Below, piece by piece: positions 1-7,290 of a DNA stretch of 19,999 bases. The notes beneath the pieces were generated by a model. That model saw nothing but the letters and a program-made list of their open reading frames with translations, ran no database searches and was not told the DNA's origin. Made by a program: the position numbers and the translations under genes. Within the stretch, counting starts at the first letter, position 1. The number at the start of each line of letters is the position of its first letter. Location of the stretch: assembly GCA_946221495.1 (NCBI GenBank), contig CAMIFA010000090.1, positions 1 to 19,999 on the forward strand, given 5' to 3'. Source of the stretch: an uncultured cyanobacterium. Lineage in GTDB: Bacteria > Cyanobacteriota > Cyanobacteriia > Cyanobacteriales > Chroococcidiopsidaceae.

Positions 1-217
1 ATACAATTTAATTTAAGTTTTAAGAATTAGAAAGCTAGTAAAGCAAGGTTACTAAAGCTAAATAATTTCTAAGACTTTATGCCCAAAGCTAAAAATTTGT
101 CAAGTACATTTGTGTTCAAAAAATAAAGTTAATAAACAACTGTGATCATAGCTGCGTCGGATTCCCTAACCCAGTGGTAGAATTTCAAGATCCAATATAA
201 AAATTAAAGGGCTGAAT
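1..217. other. Upstream region of bioB
   Basis: AT-rich leader with no gene. The 7-mer AAAGCTA occurs three times (31-37, 54-60, 85-91) at uneven spacing, so it is not a tandem array. A purine-rich Shine-Dalgarno-like AAAGGG (206-211) lies 6 nt before the GTG at 218 and supports that start. I found no convincing sigma-70 promoter pair and no clear palindrome resembling a biotin-repressor operator. Confidence 0.4.
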
Positions 218-1303
218 GTGGTTCAAGCACTGCCTTTAACCTCGAACGCAATAGCTGATTCTCAACTATTCTTAAAACAATGGTTGCATCACTTGAGTGA
301 ACGAATTATCGCCGGAGAGCAGATTGGTAGAGAAGAAGCGACCGCGCTGACTCAAATCCAAGGTCAAGAAAATATTTTACTATTGTGCGAAGCGGCAGAT
401 AAAGTGCGTCAAGCTTGCTGCGGCAACACCGTAGATTTGTGCAGCATTATTAATGTTAAATCTGGTAATTGTTCCGAAAACTGTGGCTTCTGTTCGCAAT
501 CAGCTCATCATCCCGGCACTGATTCACCTGTATATGGTTTGAAGTCTAGCGAAGAAATTCTCGCTCAGGCAAAAGCAGCCGAGAGTGCTGGCGCAAAGCG
601 ATTTTGCCTAGTTAGTCAAGGACGCGGACCGAAATACAGTAGTCCGAAATCGCCGGAATTTGAATTCATCTTAGAAACGGTGCGGCAGATTTTAGCACAA
701 ACGAACATTAAGCCCTGCTGTGCTTTAGGAGAGGTAACACCAGAACAAGCACAAGCGCTAAGAGAAGCCGGAGTAACGCGCTACAACCACAACTTAGAAG
801 CATCAGAAAACTTTTTTCCGCAAATTGTCACAACTCACACTTGGCGCGATCGCGTGGCGACAGTGAAAAACCTCAAAGCAGCTGGTATTCAAGCTTGTAC
901 TGGGGGAATTATCGGCTTGGGCGAAAGTTGGGAAGATCGAGTAGACCTTGCTTTAGCATTAAGGGAATTAGAAGTAGAATCAGTACCGCTAAATTTATTA
1001 AATCCCCGCGCTGGCACACCATTAAGCGATCGTCCATTACTTGATGTTGATGAAGCCCTAAAGGCGATCGCCATCTTCCGGCTGATCCTCCCAAAACAAA
1101 TTCTCCGCTATGCTGGCGGTCGGGAAGCAATCATGGGCGAACTCCAAGCTCTAGGCTTAAAAGCTGGAATCAACGCGATGCTAATTGGTCACTATCTCAC
1201 AACAATGGGGCAACCACCTCAACAAGACCATGCCATGCTAGAGCAACTAGGTCTGCAAGGCGGTGAAGCTCCCATCCCTGGTGAGTGGGAACTGGGACAA
1301 TAG
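218..1303 (+). CDS. bioB: Biotin synthase BioB (radical SAM)
   Basis: Biotin synthase inserts sulfur into dethiobiotin, the last step of biotin synthesis, in the cytoplasm. The 361-residue product shows the radical-SAM cysteine motif C85-SEN-C89-GF-C92 that binds the [4Fe-4S] cluster, preceded by the family stretch around IINVKSGNCSENCGFC and followed by SQSAHH. Further family blocks are YNHNLEAS, the GGIIGLGES loop and the late block LRYAGGREA. Length is a little over the usual 315-350 because of an N-terminal extension of roughly 20-25 residues. The start is GTG at 218 with AAAGGG 6 nt upstream; an ATG at 216 is out of frame. bioY follows on the same strand after a repeat-filled gap, so the pair probably forms a biotin unit. 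Identification is very secure. Confidence 0.97.
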   Translation: MVQALPLTSNAIADSQLFLKQWLHHLSERIIAGEQIGREEATALTQIQGQENILLLCEAADKVRQACCGNTVDLCSIINVKSGNCSENCGFCSQSAHHPGTDSPVYGLKSSEEILAQAKAAESAGAKRFCLVSQGRGPKYSSPKSPEFEFILETVRQILAQTNIKPCCALGEVTPEQAQALREAGVTRYNHNLEASENFFPQIVTTHTWRDRVATVKNLKAAGIQACTGGIIGLGESWEDRVDLALALRELEVESVPLNLLNPRAGTPLSDRPLLDVDEALKAIAIFRLILPKQILRYAGGREAIMGELQALGLKAGINAMLIGHYLTTMGQPPQQDHAMLEQLGLQGGEAPIPGEWELGQ

Positions 1304-1320
1304 AGTGATGGGGGAGCGTC

Positions 1321-1393
1321 CCCTTGTCTCCTTGTCCCCTTCGCCCCTAATCCCCACTTCGTGGGGTCCCCGAGTTCCCCTTGTCCCCTTGTC
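1321..1393 (+). repeat. Octanucleotide tandem repeat (CCCTTGTC) between bioB and bioY
   Basis: The gap is built of degenerate 8-bp units: CCCTTGTC, TCCTTGTC, CCCTTCGC, CCCTAATC, CCCACTTC, then after a one-base phase slip CCCTTGTC twice (1378-1393). A small hairpin CCCCAC-TTC-GTGGGG lies inside (1352-1366). The composition is strongly C/T biased compared with both flanking genes. It resembles the short tandemly repeated repetitive elements (STRR) known from cyanobacterial intergenic DNA. Confidence 0.75.
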
Positions 1394-1427
1394 CTCCCCA
1401 CCTCCTACTCTCTACTCCCTACAGATT

Positions 1428-2012
1428 GTGGCTGCTCCCAATCAACTGCTGTGGTCTTTAATCGGTTTAATCTTGACCATTAGTGGCACTTTCGTCGAAG
1501 TATATTTCACCAGTTCACCCTGGAATTGGCAGCATGATGGAATTCAAGCGCTGTCATTAGGTGTTACATACCAAATTGGTGCGGTACTGCTGGTAGGCTG
1601 CTTAGGAGGTAAAAATGCTGGCGCACTGTCTCAAATTGCCTATCTAGTTCTCGGCTTAACTTGGTTTCCTGTCTTTACCCAAGGCGGTGGTATTGAATAT
1701 CTCCAGCAGCCCCACTTTGGCTATTTGCTAGGCTTTATTCCTGGAGCTTGGATTTGTGGCTTTCTCGCCTTTCAAGCTTCGCCAAAATTAGAGTCTCTCG
1801 CCTTTAGCTGTATTTGTGGTTTATTAACAGTTCACCTGACTGGTCTAGGTTATCTAATTTTAAGTCATACCTTTAATTGGGCAGGTACACAGGCACTACC
1901 CCTCATGCAAGCTGCTCTTAAGTATTCCTTTTATCCGCTACCAGGACAGCTAGTTATCGTTTGTGCCGTCACAGTTTTAGCTTACATTCTGCGACACTTA
2001 ATGTTTTATTAA
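1428..2012 (+). CDS. bioY: Biotin transporter BioY (S component)
   Basis: BioY is the membrane substrate-binding component for biotin uptake. The product from GTG 1428 has 194 residues, the usual family length, with about six hydrophobic segments. The diagnostic block is present: GKNAGALSQIAYL (61-73), PVFTQGGG (81-88) and a proline before GYLLGF (98-103), matching the conserved BioY region. The reading frame stays open upstream to 1263 and overlaps bioB, but that extension is encoded by the C/T-rich octad repeat and has no membrane character, so I reject it and take GTG 1428; there is no strong ribosome site, so the exact start is uncertain. No ATPase or EcfT partner is visible, so it may act alone or with shared energy-coupling proteins encoded elsewhere. 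Confidence 0.9.
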   Translation: MAAPNQLLWSLIGLILTISGTFVEVYFTSSPWNWQHDGIQALSLGVTYQIGAVLLVGCLGGKNAGALSQIAYLVLGLTWFPVFTQGGGIEYLQQPHFGYLLGFIPGAWICGFLAFQASPKLESLAFSCICGLLTVHLTGLGYLILSHTFNWAGTQALPLMQAALKYSFYPLPGQLVIVCAVTVLAYILRHLMFY

Positions 2013-2081
2013 TTAAATCTACTCTTTTAAACGTTGTCCGTTGCTACATATCAACTAACTACGGACTCTTAACTAATTTCC

Positions 2082-2558
2082 ATGCATTTAAAAAATCGCC
2101 TTTTCTGGATCGCTGCCATAGTTAGTTTAGTTTTAGATCAGCTAACTAAATATTGGATAGTACAAAACTTTAATCTAACTGAGACACATCCATTGTTACC
2201 AGGAGTATTTCACCTTACTTATGTCACAAATACTGGTGCGGCTTTTAGTTTATTTACTGGAAAAGTAGAGTGGTTACGTTGGTTATCTTTAGGTGTCAGT
2301 TTAGGTTTGATGGCACTTGCTTGGTTTGGCAGAACCTTGAGCATTTTTGAACAATTGGGCTATGGTTTCATTTTAGGGGGAGCGTTGGGAAACGGTATTG
2401 ATCGCTTTGTTGCGGGAAGTGTTGTTGATTTTCTAGACTTTCGACTGATTCAATTTCCCGTATTTAATTTGGCAGATGTGTTTATTAACATCGGTATTAT
2501 CTGCTTATTAATTGGCACTTTTTATCATGTACCAATTTCAAACCGTAGGGTGAGATAA
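2082..2558 (+). CDS. lspA: Lipoprotein signal peptidase (signal peptidase II)
   Basis: LspA is an inner-membrane aspartic protease that removes signal peptides from diacylglyceryl-modified prolipoproteins. The 158-residue product has four hydrophobic segments, the N-terminal block LDQLTKYW (18-25), the block VTNTGAAFS (48-56) and both catalytic regions: GNGIDRF (103-109) followed by VVDF with Asp116, and FNLADVFI with Asp132. Length is standard. The ATG at 2082 has no obvious Shine-Dalgarno sequence. It lies 69 bp after bioY on the same strand and may be co-transcribed with it. A lipobox-bearing protein encoded at 4554-5201 would be one of its substrates. Confidence 0.96.
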   Translation: MHLKNRLFWIAAIVSLVLDQLTKYWIVQNFNLTETHPLLPGVFHLTYVTNTGAAFSLFTGKVEWLRWLSLGVSLGLMALAWFGRTLSIFEQLGYGFILGGALGNGIDRFVAGSVVDFLDFRLIQFPVFNLADVFINIGIICLLIGTFYHVPISNRRVR

Positions 2559-2715
2559 GCTTGGTAAATCAGTTTAAAATCAAAGTCCCCTAGCGTTCTC
2601 CAATAGTGACAATATTTTAGAAGCGAAGGCTCTGATTGAGCAACCATAAGAGTTATGCACTTTACAGCTATGATGTCTAGTGGAATGTAATCGAGCAAAG
2701 CATCTAGAGAGATTC

Positions 2716-2742
2716 TTCACAACGCGGCACTAGCGTTGTGAA
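2716..2742. repeat. Perfect 10-bp inverted repeat, 7-nt loop
   Basis: Arms TTCACAACGC (2716-2725) and GCGTTGTGAA (2733-2742) are exactly complementary around the loop GGCACTA. There is no T tract on either side, so a simple intrinsic terminator is unlikely; it could be an operator-like palindrome or part of a structured RNA. Confidence 0.65.
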
Positions 2743-2994
2743 TGACTAGGTAGCGTTCGTTTCTGTTCGGTTCCTACCGCATTAAAGCTGATGGTTTTAT
2801 CGTTCAACTGCGTTAGCCCTAAACCGGATAGCTATCACTTAATCCAGGCTGCTATTGGCAGCATTATAGTGTTGGTATTTGAGAATTTGGATAAAACAAT
2901 TGTCCATAGATCAGCAGCTGCTGTTGGCAAAGAATGAGTAATATGAGATGAATATAAATCACAGGGGTTTGTTAAACGCTGGCTGCACAAAGTG

Positions 2995-3051
2995 AAATCA
3001 GGAGTTAAAAGCCAGAATAGGAAATAAATTCACTACTCTAACTCCTGATTT
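2995..3051. repeat. Perfect 13-bp inverted repeat, 31-nt loop
   Basis: Arms AAATCAGGAGTTA (2995-3007) and TAACTCCTGATTT (3039-3051) are perfect reverse complements. A stem this long is unlikely by chance over such a short interval. It lies about 110 bp before the permease start. Confidence 0.7.
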
Positions 3052-3058
3052 GCCTGAG

Positions 3059-3109
3059 TGTCATCGCTCTCAACCTCACTAGCTTAATTTCTTAGGCGAT
3101 GACATTTTT
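3059..3109 (+). terminator. 9-bp stem followed by T5, possible terminator or attenuator
   Basis: Arms TGTCATCGC (3059-3067) and GCGATGACA (3096-3104) enclose a 28-nt loop, and five T residues follow directly (3105-3109). This is terminator-like, but the loop is long. It lies only about 50 bp before the permease start, so if transcribed with that gene it could act in the 5' leader. Confidence 0.4.
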
Positions 3110-3161
3110 CTGTCACATTTACCGCTCAAACTCATCAAAGGGGTCGTGAGGATATATCTAA

Positions 3162-4523
3162 ATGAGCTTACCAAACCCTCCAAATCAGCAAGTTAAAGCA
3201 GGCACAGCAATTAAACCTGCTCTTTTGCTGGTCGATGCTGTTTCAATTACGGTAGGCATCGTTATTGGGGCAGGTATTTTTGAAACTCCAGCATTAGTTG
3301 CCGCGAATACGGGAACAGGTAGCATGGTGACGCTGGTGTGGCTGTTAGGCGGAGTAATTTCTCTAATTGGTGCGCTTTGCTACGCAGAATTAGCCACGAC
3401 TTATCCTCATCCAGGTGGTAACTACTACTATTTGATTCGCGCCTTTGGGCGCAACGTTGCTTTCCTGTTTGGTTGGGCAAGAATGCTGGTGATTCAGCCA
3501 GGGTCGATCGCTATTTTAGCATTTGTCTTCGGTGACTACGCTACTGAAGTATTGCCGCTAGGTGTCTATTCGTCCTCTGTCTACGCTACTGGAGTCATTA
3601 TCTTATTTACCGTACTTAACCTGCTTGGTGTGCGGCAGGGAAAATGGACGCAAAACTTATTAACAATAGCCGAAGTGCTAGGCTTACTGCTGGTTGTAGT
3701 TGTGGGATTTTTCTTCACCTCAACAGCACCTGTAGCTTTAAGAGAACCGAATCTAGGCAATCCTCCCACCAATTTAGGTTTAGCAATGATCTTTGTGTTG
3801 CTGTCTTATGGTGGTTGGAATGAGGCAGCGTATATATCGGCGGAACTGAGGAATGTCCGACGAACTATGGTGCGATCGCTGATGTGGAGCATTGGCATCA
3901 TTAGTGCGCTCTACCTGCTGATTAATCTCGCCTATTTACGTGGGTTAGGAGTTGCGGAAATGGCAAGTTCTAACACAGTTGCGGCGGATTTGATGCGACG
4001 GGCGATCGGCGAACCCGGAGTTTGGTTCATTAGTTTTCTGATCTCGGTTGCCGCCCTAGGTTCCATTAACGCCACGATTTTTACAGGCGCTCGTACCAAC
4101 TTCGCTCTAGGGCAAGACTTTCCCCTGTTCGCCTTTTTGGGGCGCTGGAATGATCGCGCTAGCACTCCCTTTCAGGCGCTACTGGCTCAGGGAGCAATTT
4201 CTCTGGCGCTGGTGGCGCTGGGAACGCTTCAGCGCAAAGGATTTGAAGCGATGGTGGACTACACTGCACCCGTCTTTTGGTTTTTCTTCCTCCTGACGGG
4301 TATCTCGCTGATCATTTTGCGCTCAAAAGAAGCAGACATTCCCCGCCCGTTTAAAGTGCCGTTCTACCCGCTAACACCGATTTTATTCTGTTTAATTTGC
4401 GGCTATTTACTCTACTCCAGCCTAGTGTACACAGGCAGGAATGCTCTTGTCGGGGTTGCAGTGGTTGCTGCGGGCATCCCAGTCTTGTTGTGGATGCAAC
4501 GCAGACGCTTCCCTCCCCTTTAG
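3162..4523 (+). CDS. APC-superfamily amino acid/amine permease
   Basis: A 453-residue integral membrane protein with about 12 hydrophobic segments, the standard size of amino acid-polyamine-organocation transporters. The first membrane segment carries the family signature VGIVIGAGIF followed by ETP (31-43), the unwound helix that binds the substrate amino and carboxyl groups. The block CYAELATTYPHPGGNYYYL fits the conserved stretch after TM2. The C-terminus is a short basic tail (QRRR). ATG 3162 has GAGG about 10 nt upstream. It leads a cluster in which the next gene starts 30 bp downstream. The substrate cannot be read from sequence; neighbours acting on amines suggest an amino acid or amine, which is inference. 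Confidence 0.9.
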   Translation: MSLPNPPNQQVKAGTAIKPALLLVDAVSITVGIVIGAGIFETPALVAANTGTGSMVTLVWLLGGVISLIGALCYAELATTYPHPGGNYYYLIRAFGRNVAFLFGWARMLVIQPGSIAILAFVFGDYATEVLPLGVYSSSVYATGVIILFTVLNLLGVRQGKWTQNLLTIAEVLGLLLVVVVGFFFTSTAPVALREPNLGNPPTNLGLAMIFVLLSYGGWNEAAYISAELRNVRRTMVRSLMWSIGIISALYLLINLAYLRGLGVAEMASSNTVAADLMRRAIGEPGVWFISFLISVAALGSINATIFTGARTNFALGQDFPLFAFLGRWNDRASTPFQALLAQGAISLALVALGTLQRKGFEAMVDYTAPVFWFFFLLTGISLIILRSKEADIPRPFKVPFYPLTPILFCLICGYLLYSSLVYTGRNALVGVAVVAAGIPVLLWMQRRRFPPL

Positions 4524-4553
4524 TCCCAGTCTTTAGTTTAAGGAGAATATGCA

Positions 4554-5201
4554 ATGAAACTGCACCAGATTCTAAAACTACTGGTCATTAGCGTCAGTAC
4601 AGGAAGTTTAGCGCTGTTCGGCTGCACCCAAACGCCAACATCAACGGCACAAACTCAAACCTCTAGCCCGATTACCCAAACATCGCCAGCCACTACTCCA
4701 TCTCCAGAAAAAAGCCCTGACGTGGTTTATGTTCCTACTCCCGAAGTTGTAGTTGCCAAAATGTTGGAACTAGGCAAAGTTGACAAAAATGATGTGCTGT
4801 ATGACTTGGGCAGTGGTGATGGGCGCATTGTAATTACTGCCGCCCAGAAGTTGGGCGCACGCGGTGTGGGCGTAGAAGTTCAATCGCAACTGATAAAAGA
4901 AGCGCAGGAAAATGCTCAAAAAGCAGGCGTTAGCGATCGCGTTCAGTTTCTTCAACAAGACTTATTTACTACAGATTTAAGCAAGGCAACTGTTGTGACG
5001 CTTTATTTATTGCCAAGCCTAAACGTGAAACTGCGTCCCAAACTATTTAAGGAATTGAAACCAGGCACTTTAGTTGTCTCCCACGATTTCGACATGGGTG
5101 AATGGAAACCAGAACAGGTGGTAACAGTGCAAGGGCCACAACGAGAACATCAAGTTTATGTTTGGCGGATTCCAGAAACAGTGCCGGAGAATTTGCGCTA
5201 G
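4554..5201 (+). CDS. Lipobox-bearing SAM-dependent methyltransferase
   Basis: A 215-residue class I methyltransferase. Motif I is clear as VLYDLGSGDGRIV (81-93), followed by GVGVEVQ (motif II acidic residue) and QQDLF (motif III region). The sequence around DLGSGDGRI resembles the FAM173/ATPSCKMT-like lysine methyltransferase group; that assignment is from memory and tentative. The N-terminus is odd for this fold: a basic start, a hydrophobic stretch and L21-F-G-C24, a good lipobox, then about 35 residues rich in Thr, Ser, Pro and Gln as in a lipoprotein linker. Export would place a SAM enzyme outside the cytoplasm. AGGAG (4541-4545) lies 8 nt before ATG 4554. It is 30 bp after the permease and 31 bp before the DUF3445 gene, consistent with one operon. 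Confidence 0.82.
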   Translation: MKLHQILKLLVISVSTGSLALFGCTQTPTSTAQTQTSSPITQTSPATTPSPEKSPDVVYVPTPEVVVAKMLELGKVDKNDVLYDLGSGDGRIVITAAQKLGARGVGVEVQSQLIKEAQENAQKAGVSDRVQFLQQDLFTTDLSKATVVTLYLLPSLNVKLRPKLFKELKPGTLVVSHDFDMGEWKPEQVVTVQGPQREHQVYVWRIPETVPENLR

Positions 5202-5232
5202 AGCAATTAACTGTTAACTTGGCTGTGTAGTC

Positions 5233-6243
5233 ATGCAATCGCTCGACAATGTGCTATCAGAAGCCCGAACCGTCGAAGCAATAGACGGTTCGCCTGACTA
5301 TTTTCCCTTGGCGAACGGACGCTATGAAGTGAAGCCAGGTTTAATGCCGTTTGGGGTGGACTTGGGGAACAGGGCAGATCAACAGGTATTTCAGATTGAC
5401 GATAGCAAAGCTGAGTTTCGGCAGTTCAAGCTCCTAGCACGGACTGAACGGTTGAGCAAGTATTACCAAACCTGCGATTATCCGCCGTTAGTAGCTAGCG
5501 CGATCGCCCAGTTAATTGTTGATCGCCTCACCCAAGAACACCCGCACTACTTTCACTACCAAAAGGGAACCATCAATCTCCACAACCAACTCACTGGAGA
5601 AACCTTAATCTTTGATCCTCAATGGCAATTGCAGCAGGTGGAAGGTAGTATCTTGCCACCTTATGCCTCTGCCCTAGATGCACTGGCAATGCAAATTCAA
5701 GAAGATTTAGCCGTAGTCAGCCGTGCTGCTGATGGTAGCAACTGGCTAAGTGCAATTCATGTTTGCTACCCGAACCACTGGGCAGCAGAGGAGAAAATTG
5801 GCAAGAATTTTGCCTCTGTTCATCAGCCTGTCGCAGGTATGGAAAAGATTAACCAACGGGCAGCCATGATTGTGAACACGATGATTGATCATCGTCCAAC
5901 ACTGCGCTTTGGCTGGGGATTAAGCACAGATACACGGTTAAATCATCATCCACAGCCACCGCCTGATATATCTGATCGCCAATGGTACGGCAGGCAGTTT
6001 AACCCAAACAATCCTCGGCTTTATTTGCGAATTGAGCGGCAGGTGATTTGGGGACTGCCAGAAGTTAATGCCGCCTTGTTTGTAATTCGCACATACTTCC
6101 GCGACTGCTGCCTAATTAAACGCGATCCAAGGTTACAAGCTAAACTGATAGCTGCAATTGCGTCTATGACATCCGACTCTTTAATTTACAAGGGACTAGC
6201 AGACAGCAAAGATCATATTTTGGCATGGTTGAAACAGGTTTGA
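5233..6243 (+). CDS. DUF3445 / heme-dependent oxidative N-demethylase-like protein
   Basis: A 336-residue soluble protein that I assign to the DUF3445 (HODM alpha-subunit-like) family, whose characterised members are heme-PAS proteins acting in oxidative demethylation of amines. Family-like blocks: PFGVDLGNRADQQVFQIDD (39-57); AIHVCYPNHWAAEEKIGKNF (174-193) with SVHQPVAG just after it; RFGWGLSTD (225-233); and the C-terminal LYLRIERQ (263-270) with LPEVNAALFVIRTY (275-288). No signal peptide is visible. ATG 5233 has no clear ribosome site, suggesting coupling to the preceding gene 31 bp upstream. The 3' end overlaps the acetyltransferase gene. No reductase or ferredoxin-like partner subunits are adjacent, so the actual reaction is unknown. 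Confidence 0.8.
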   Translation: MQSLDNVLSEARTVEAIDGSPDYFPLANGRYEVKPGLMPFGVDLGNRADQQVFQIDDSKAEFRQFKLLARTERLSKYYQTCDYPPLVASAIAQLIVDRLTQEHPHYFHYQKGTINLHNQLTGETLIFDPQWQLQQVEGSILPPYASALDALAMQIQEDLAVVSRAADGSNWLSAIHVCYPNHWAAEEKIGKNFASVHQPVAGMEKINQRAAMIVNTMIDHRPTLRFGWGLSTDTRLNHHPQPPPDISDRQWYGRQFNPNNPRLYLRIERQVIWGLPEVNAALFVIRTYFRDCCLIKRDPRLQAKLIAAIASMTSDSLIYKGLADSKDHILAWLKQV

Positions 6244-7022
6244 TGCCAATCTGTTTACATAGTAAACGCGATATTGCAGCTTTCCTGCGCCGTGATATCT
6301 TTTTGCATCTCTATGAATTAGGCGACCTAGATGATTTCTTTTGGAATTACACTATTTGGTATGCCCTCCCAGAAAATCACCAAATCAAGCAGCTTGTATT
6401 GTTCTACACGCAAGCTCACCTGCCTGTGCTGCTAGGTCTAACTAAAGATATTGATTCTTTAAAAGACTTGTTGCGGTCAATTTTGCATCTCCTGCCAAAA
6501 CGCTTTTACGCTCATCTGAGTGGGGATGCTATAGAAGTTTTTGCTGAAGATTATCAAGTGCGATCGCACGGTTCACATTCCAAAATGGCACTGACTAATC
6601 CTATGTACTTGGATACTGTCGATTCGCTCAATATTATGCCCCTAACCGGAGCTGATGCACCCGCTTTGAAAGAATTATATCAAGCTAGCTACCCTGGTAA
6701 TTGGTTTGAGCCGCGAATGCTGCAAACAAAACAATACTTCGGTATCAAGCAAGGATTGCAATTAATCAGCGTCGCCGGAGTGCATACATATTCACCAGAA
6801 TTTAGCGTCGCAACCCTAGGAAATATTACTACTCATCCAGCCTTTCGTAATCAAGGATTGGGCAAGGCAGTGTCTACACAGTTGTGTCGCTCACTCCTCC
6901 AGACTGTACAACACATCGGCTTGAACGTCAGAACTGACAACGCTGCTGCTATTAGCTGTTACACAAAGTTAGGCTTTGAAGTTGTCGCCACCTACGAGGA
7001 GTACGCTCTGGAATTGAAGTAG
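6225..7022 (+). CDS. GNAT-family N-acetyltransferase
   Basis: A 265-residue protein with a C-terminal GNAT domain: the beta4 strand and acetyl-CoA pyrophosphate loop LGNITTHPAFRNQGLGKA (198-215, R/Q-x-x-G-x-G type) and the late block NAAAISCYTKLGF (239-251). The N-terminal half (8-130) is the less conserved domain often seen in FR47-like acetyltransferases. The first ATG (6225) overlaps the preceding gene by 19 bp; a second in-frame ATG at 6243 overlaps the stop as TGATG, the classic coupled arrangement, and would shorten the protein by six residues. Either start implies translational coupling to the DUF3445 gene. It is the last gene of the cluster, with a terminator hairpin about 165 bp downstream. 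Substrate unknown. Confidence 0.85.
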   Translation: MVETGLMPICLHSKRDIAAFLRRDIFLHLYELGDLDDFFWNYTIWYALPENHQIKQLVLFYTQAHLPVLLGLTKDIDSLKDLLRSILHLLPKRFYAHLSGDAIEVFAEDYQVRSHGSHSKMALTNPMYLDTVDSLNIMPLTGADAPALKELYQASYPGNWFEPRMLQTKQYFGIKQGLQLISVAGVHTYSPEFSVATLGNITTHPAFRNQGLGKAVSTQLCRSLLQTVQHIGLNVRTDNAAAISCYTKLGFEVVATYEEYALELK

Positions 7023-7186
7023 CGCCTTGCTAGGAGCTATCGAGTAAGATGGCGCTTAGTGATCACTTAAATCCAGGATTGTTGATCAAGCTGCTCTAGA
7101 AAATAGGTGACAGAATATTTAACAGCTAAAGATCCGCCTTAATAGCAAGTTAAACAACTACAAAAGTTAGGATAATTATCAAATTA

Positions 7187-7226
7187 AGCCTGGTAGATAT
7201 TTCTACCAGGCTGTTTAAGTTTGTTT
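7187..7226 (+). terminator. Strong hairpin terminator (possibly bidirectional)
   Basis: A perfect 11-bp stem AGCCTGGTAGA (7187-7197) / TCTACCAGGCT (7202-7212) with a 4-nt loop, followed on + by GTTTAAGTTTGTTTT. It closes the gene cluster ending at 7022. On the minus strand it lies about 80 bp beyond the end of the gene at 7291-8238 and is followed by an AT-rich tract, so it may stop both converging transcripts. Confidence 0.85.
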
Positions 7227-7290
7227 TGTAGACATTGCCCAGAAACTTGATACCTGGATCTAGGCAAGCAACAATCTTTTACTGTGGGCT

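Larger units (their letters stand above)
2559..3161. other. 603-bp gene-free region rich in inverted repeats
   Basis: No open frame here looks like a protein. The stretch carries three perfect inverted repeats (2716-2742, 2995-3051, 3059-3104), listed separately, which cluster in the second and last thirds. The last part must contain the promoter and leader of the permease gene starting at 3162; GAGG at 3148-3151 is its likely ribosome site. I cannot match the segment to a known RNA family or IS element; a decayed mobile element or a structured transcript are both possible. Confidence 0.45.

Noticed and set aside
1263..1427. 55-codon N-terminal extension of bioY overlapping bioB
   Set aside because: It is encoded by bioB's 3' end and the octad repeat, has no membrane character, and the remaining 194 residues match normal BioY length.
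2836..2852. ATCACTTAATCCAGG shared with ATCACTTAAATCCAGG near 7062
   Set aside because: Two short copies with an indel and no extended similarity; may be chance.
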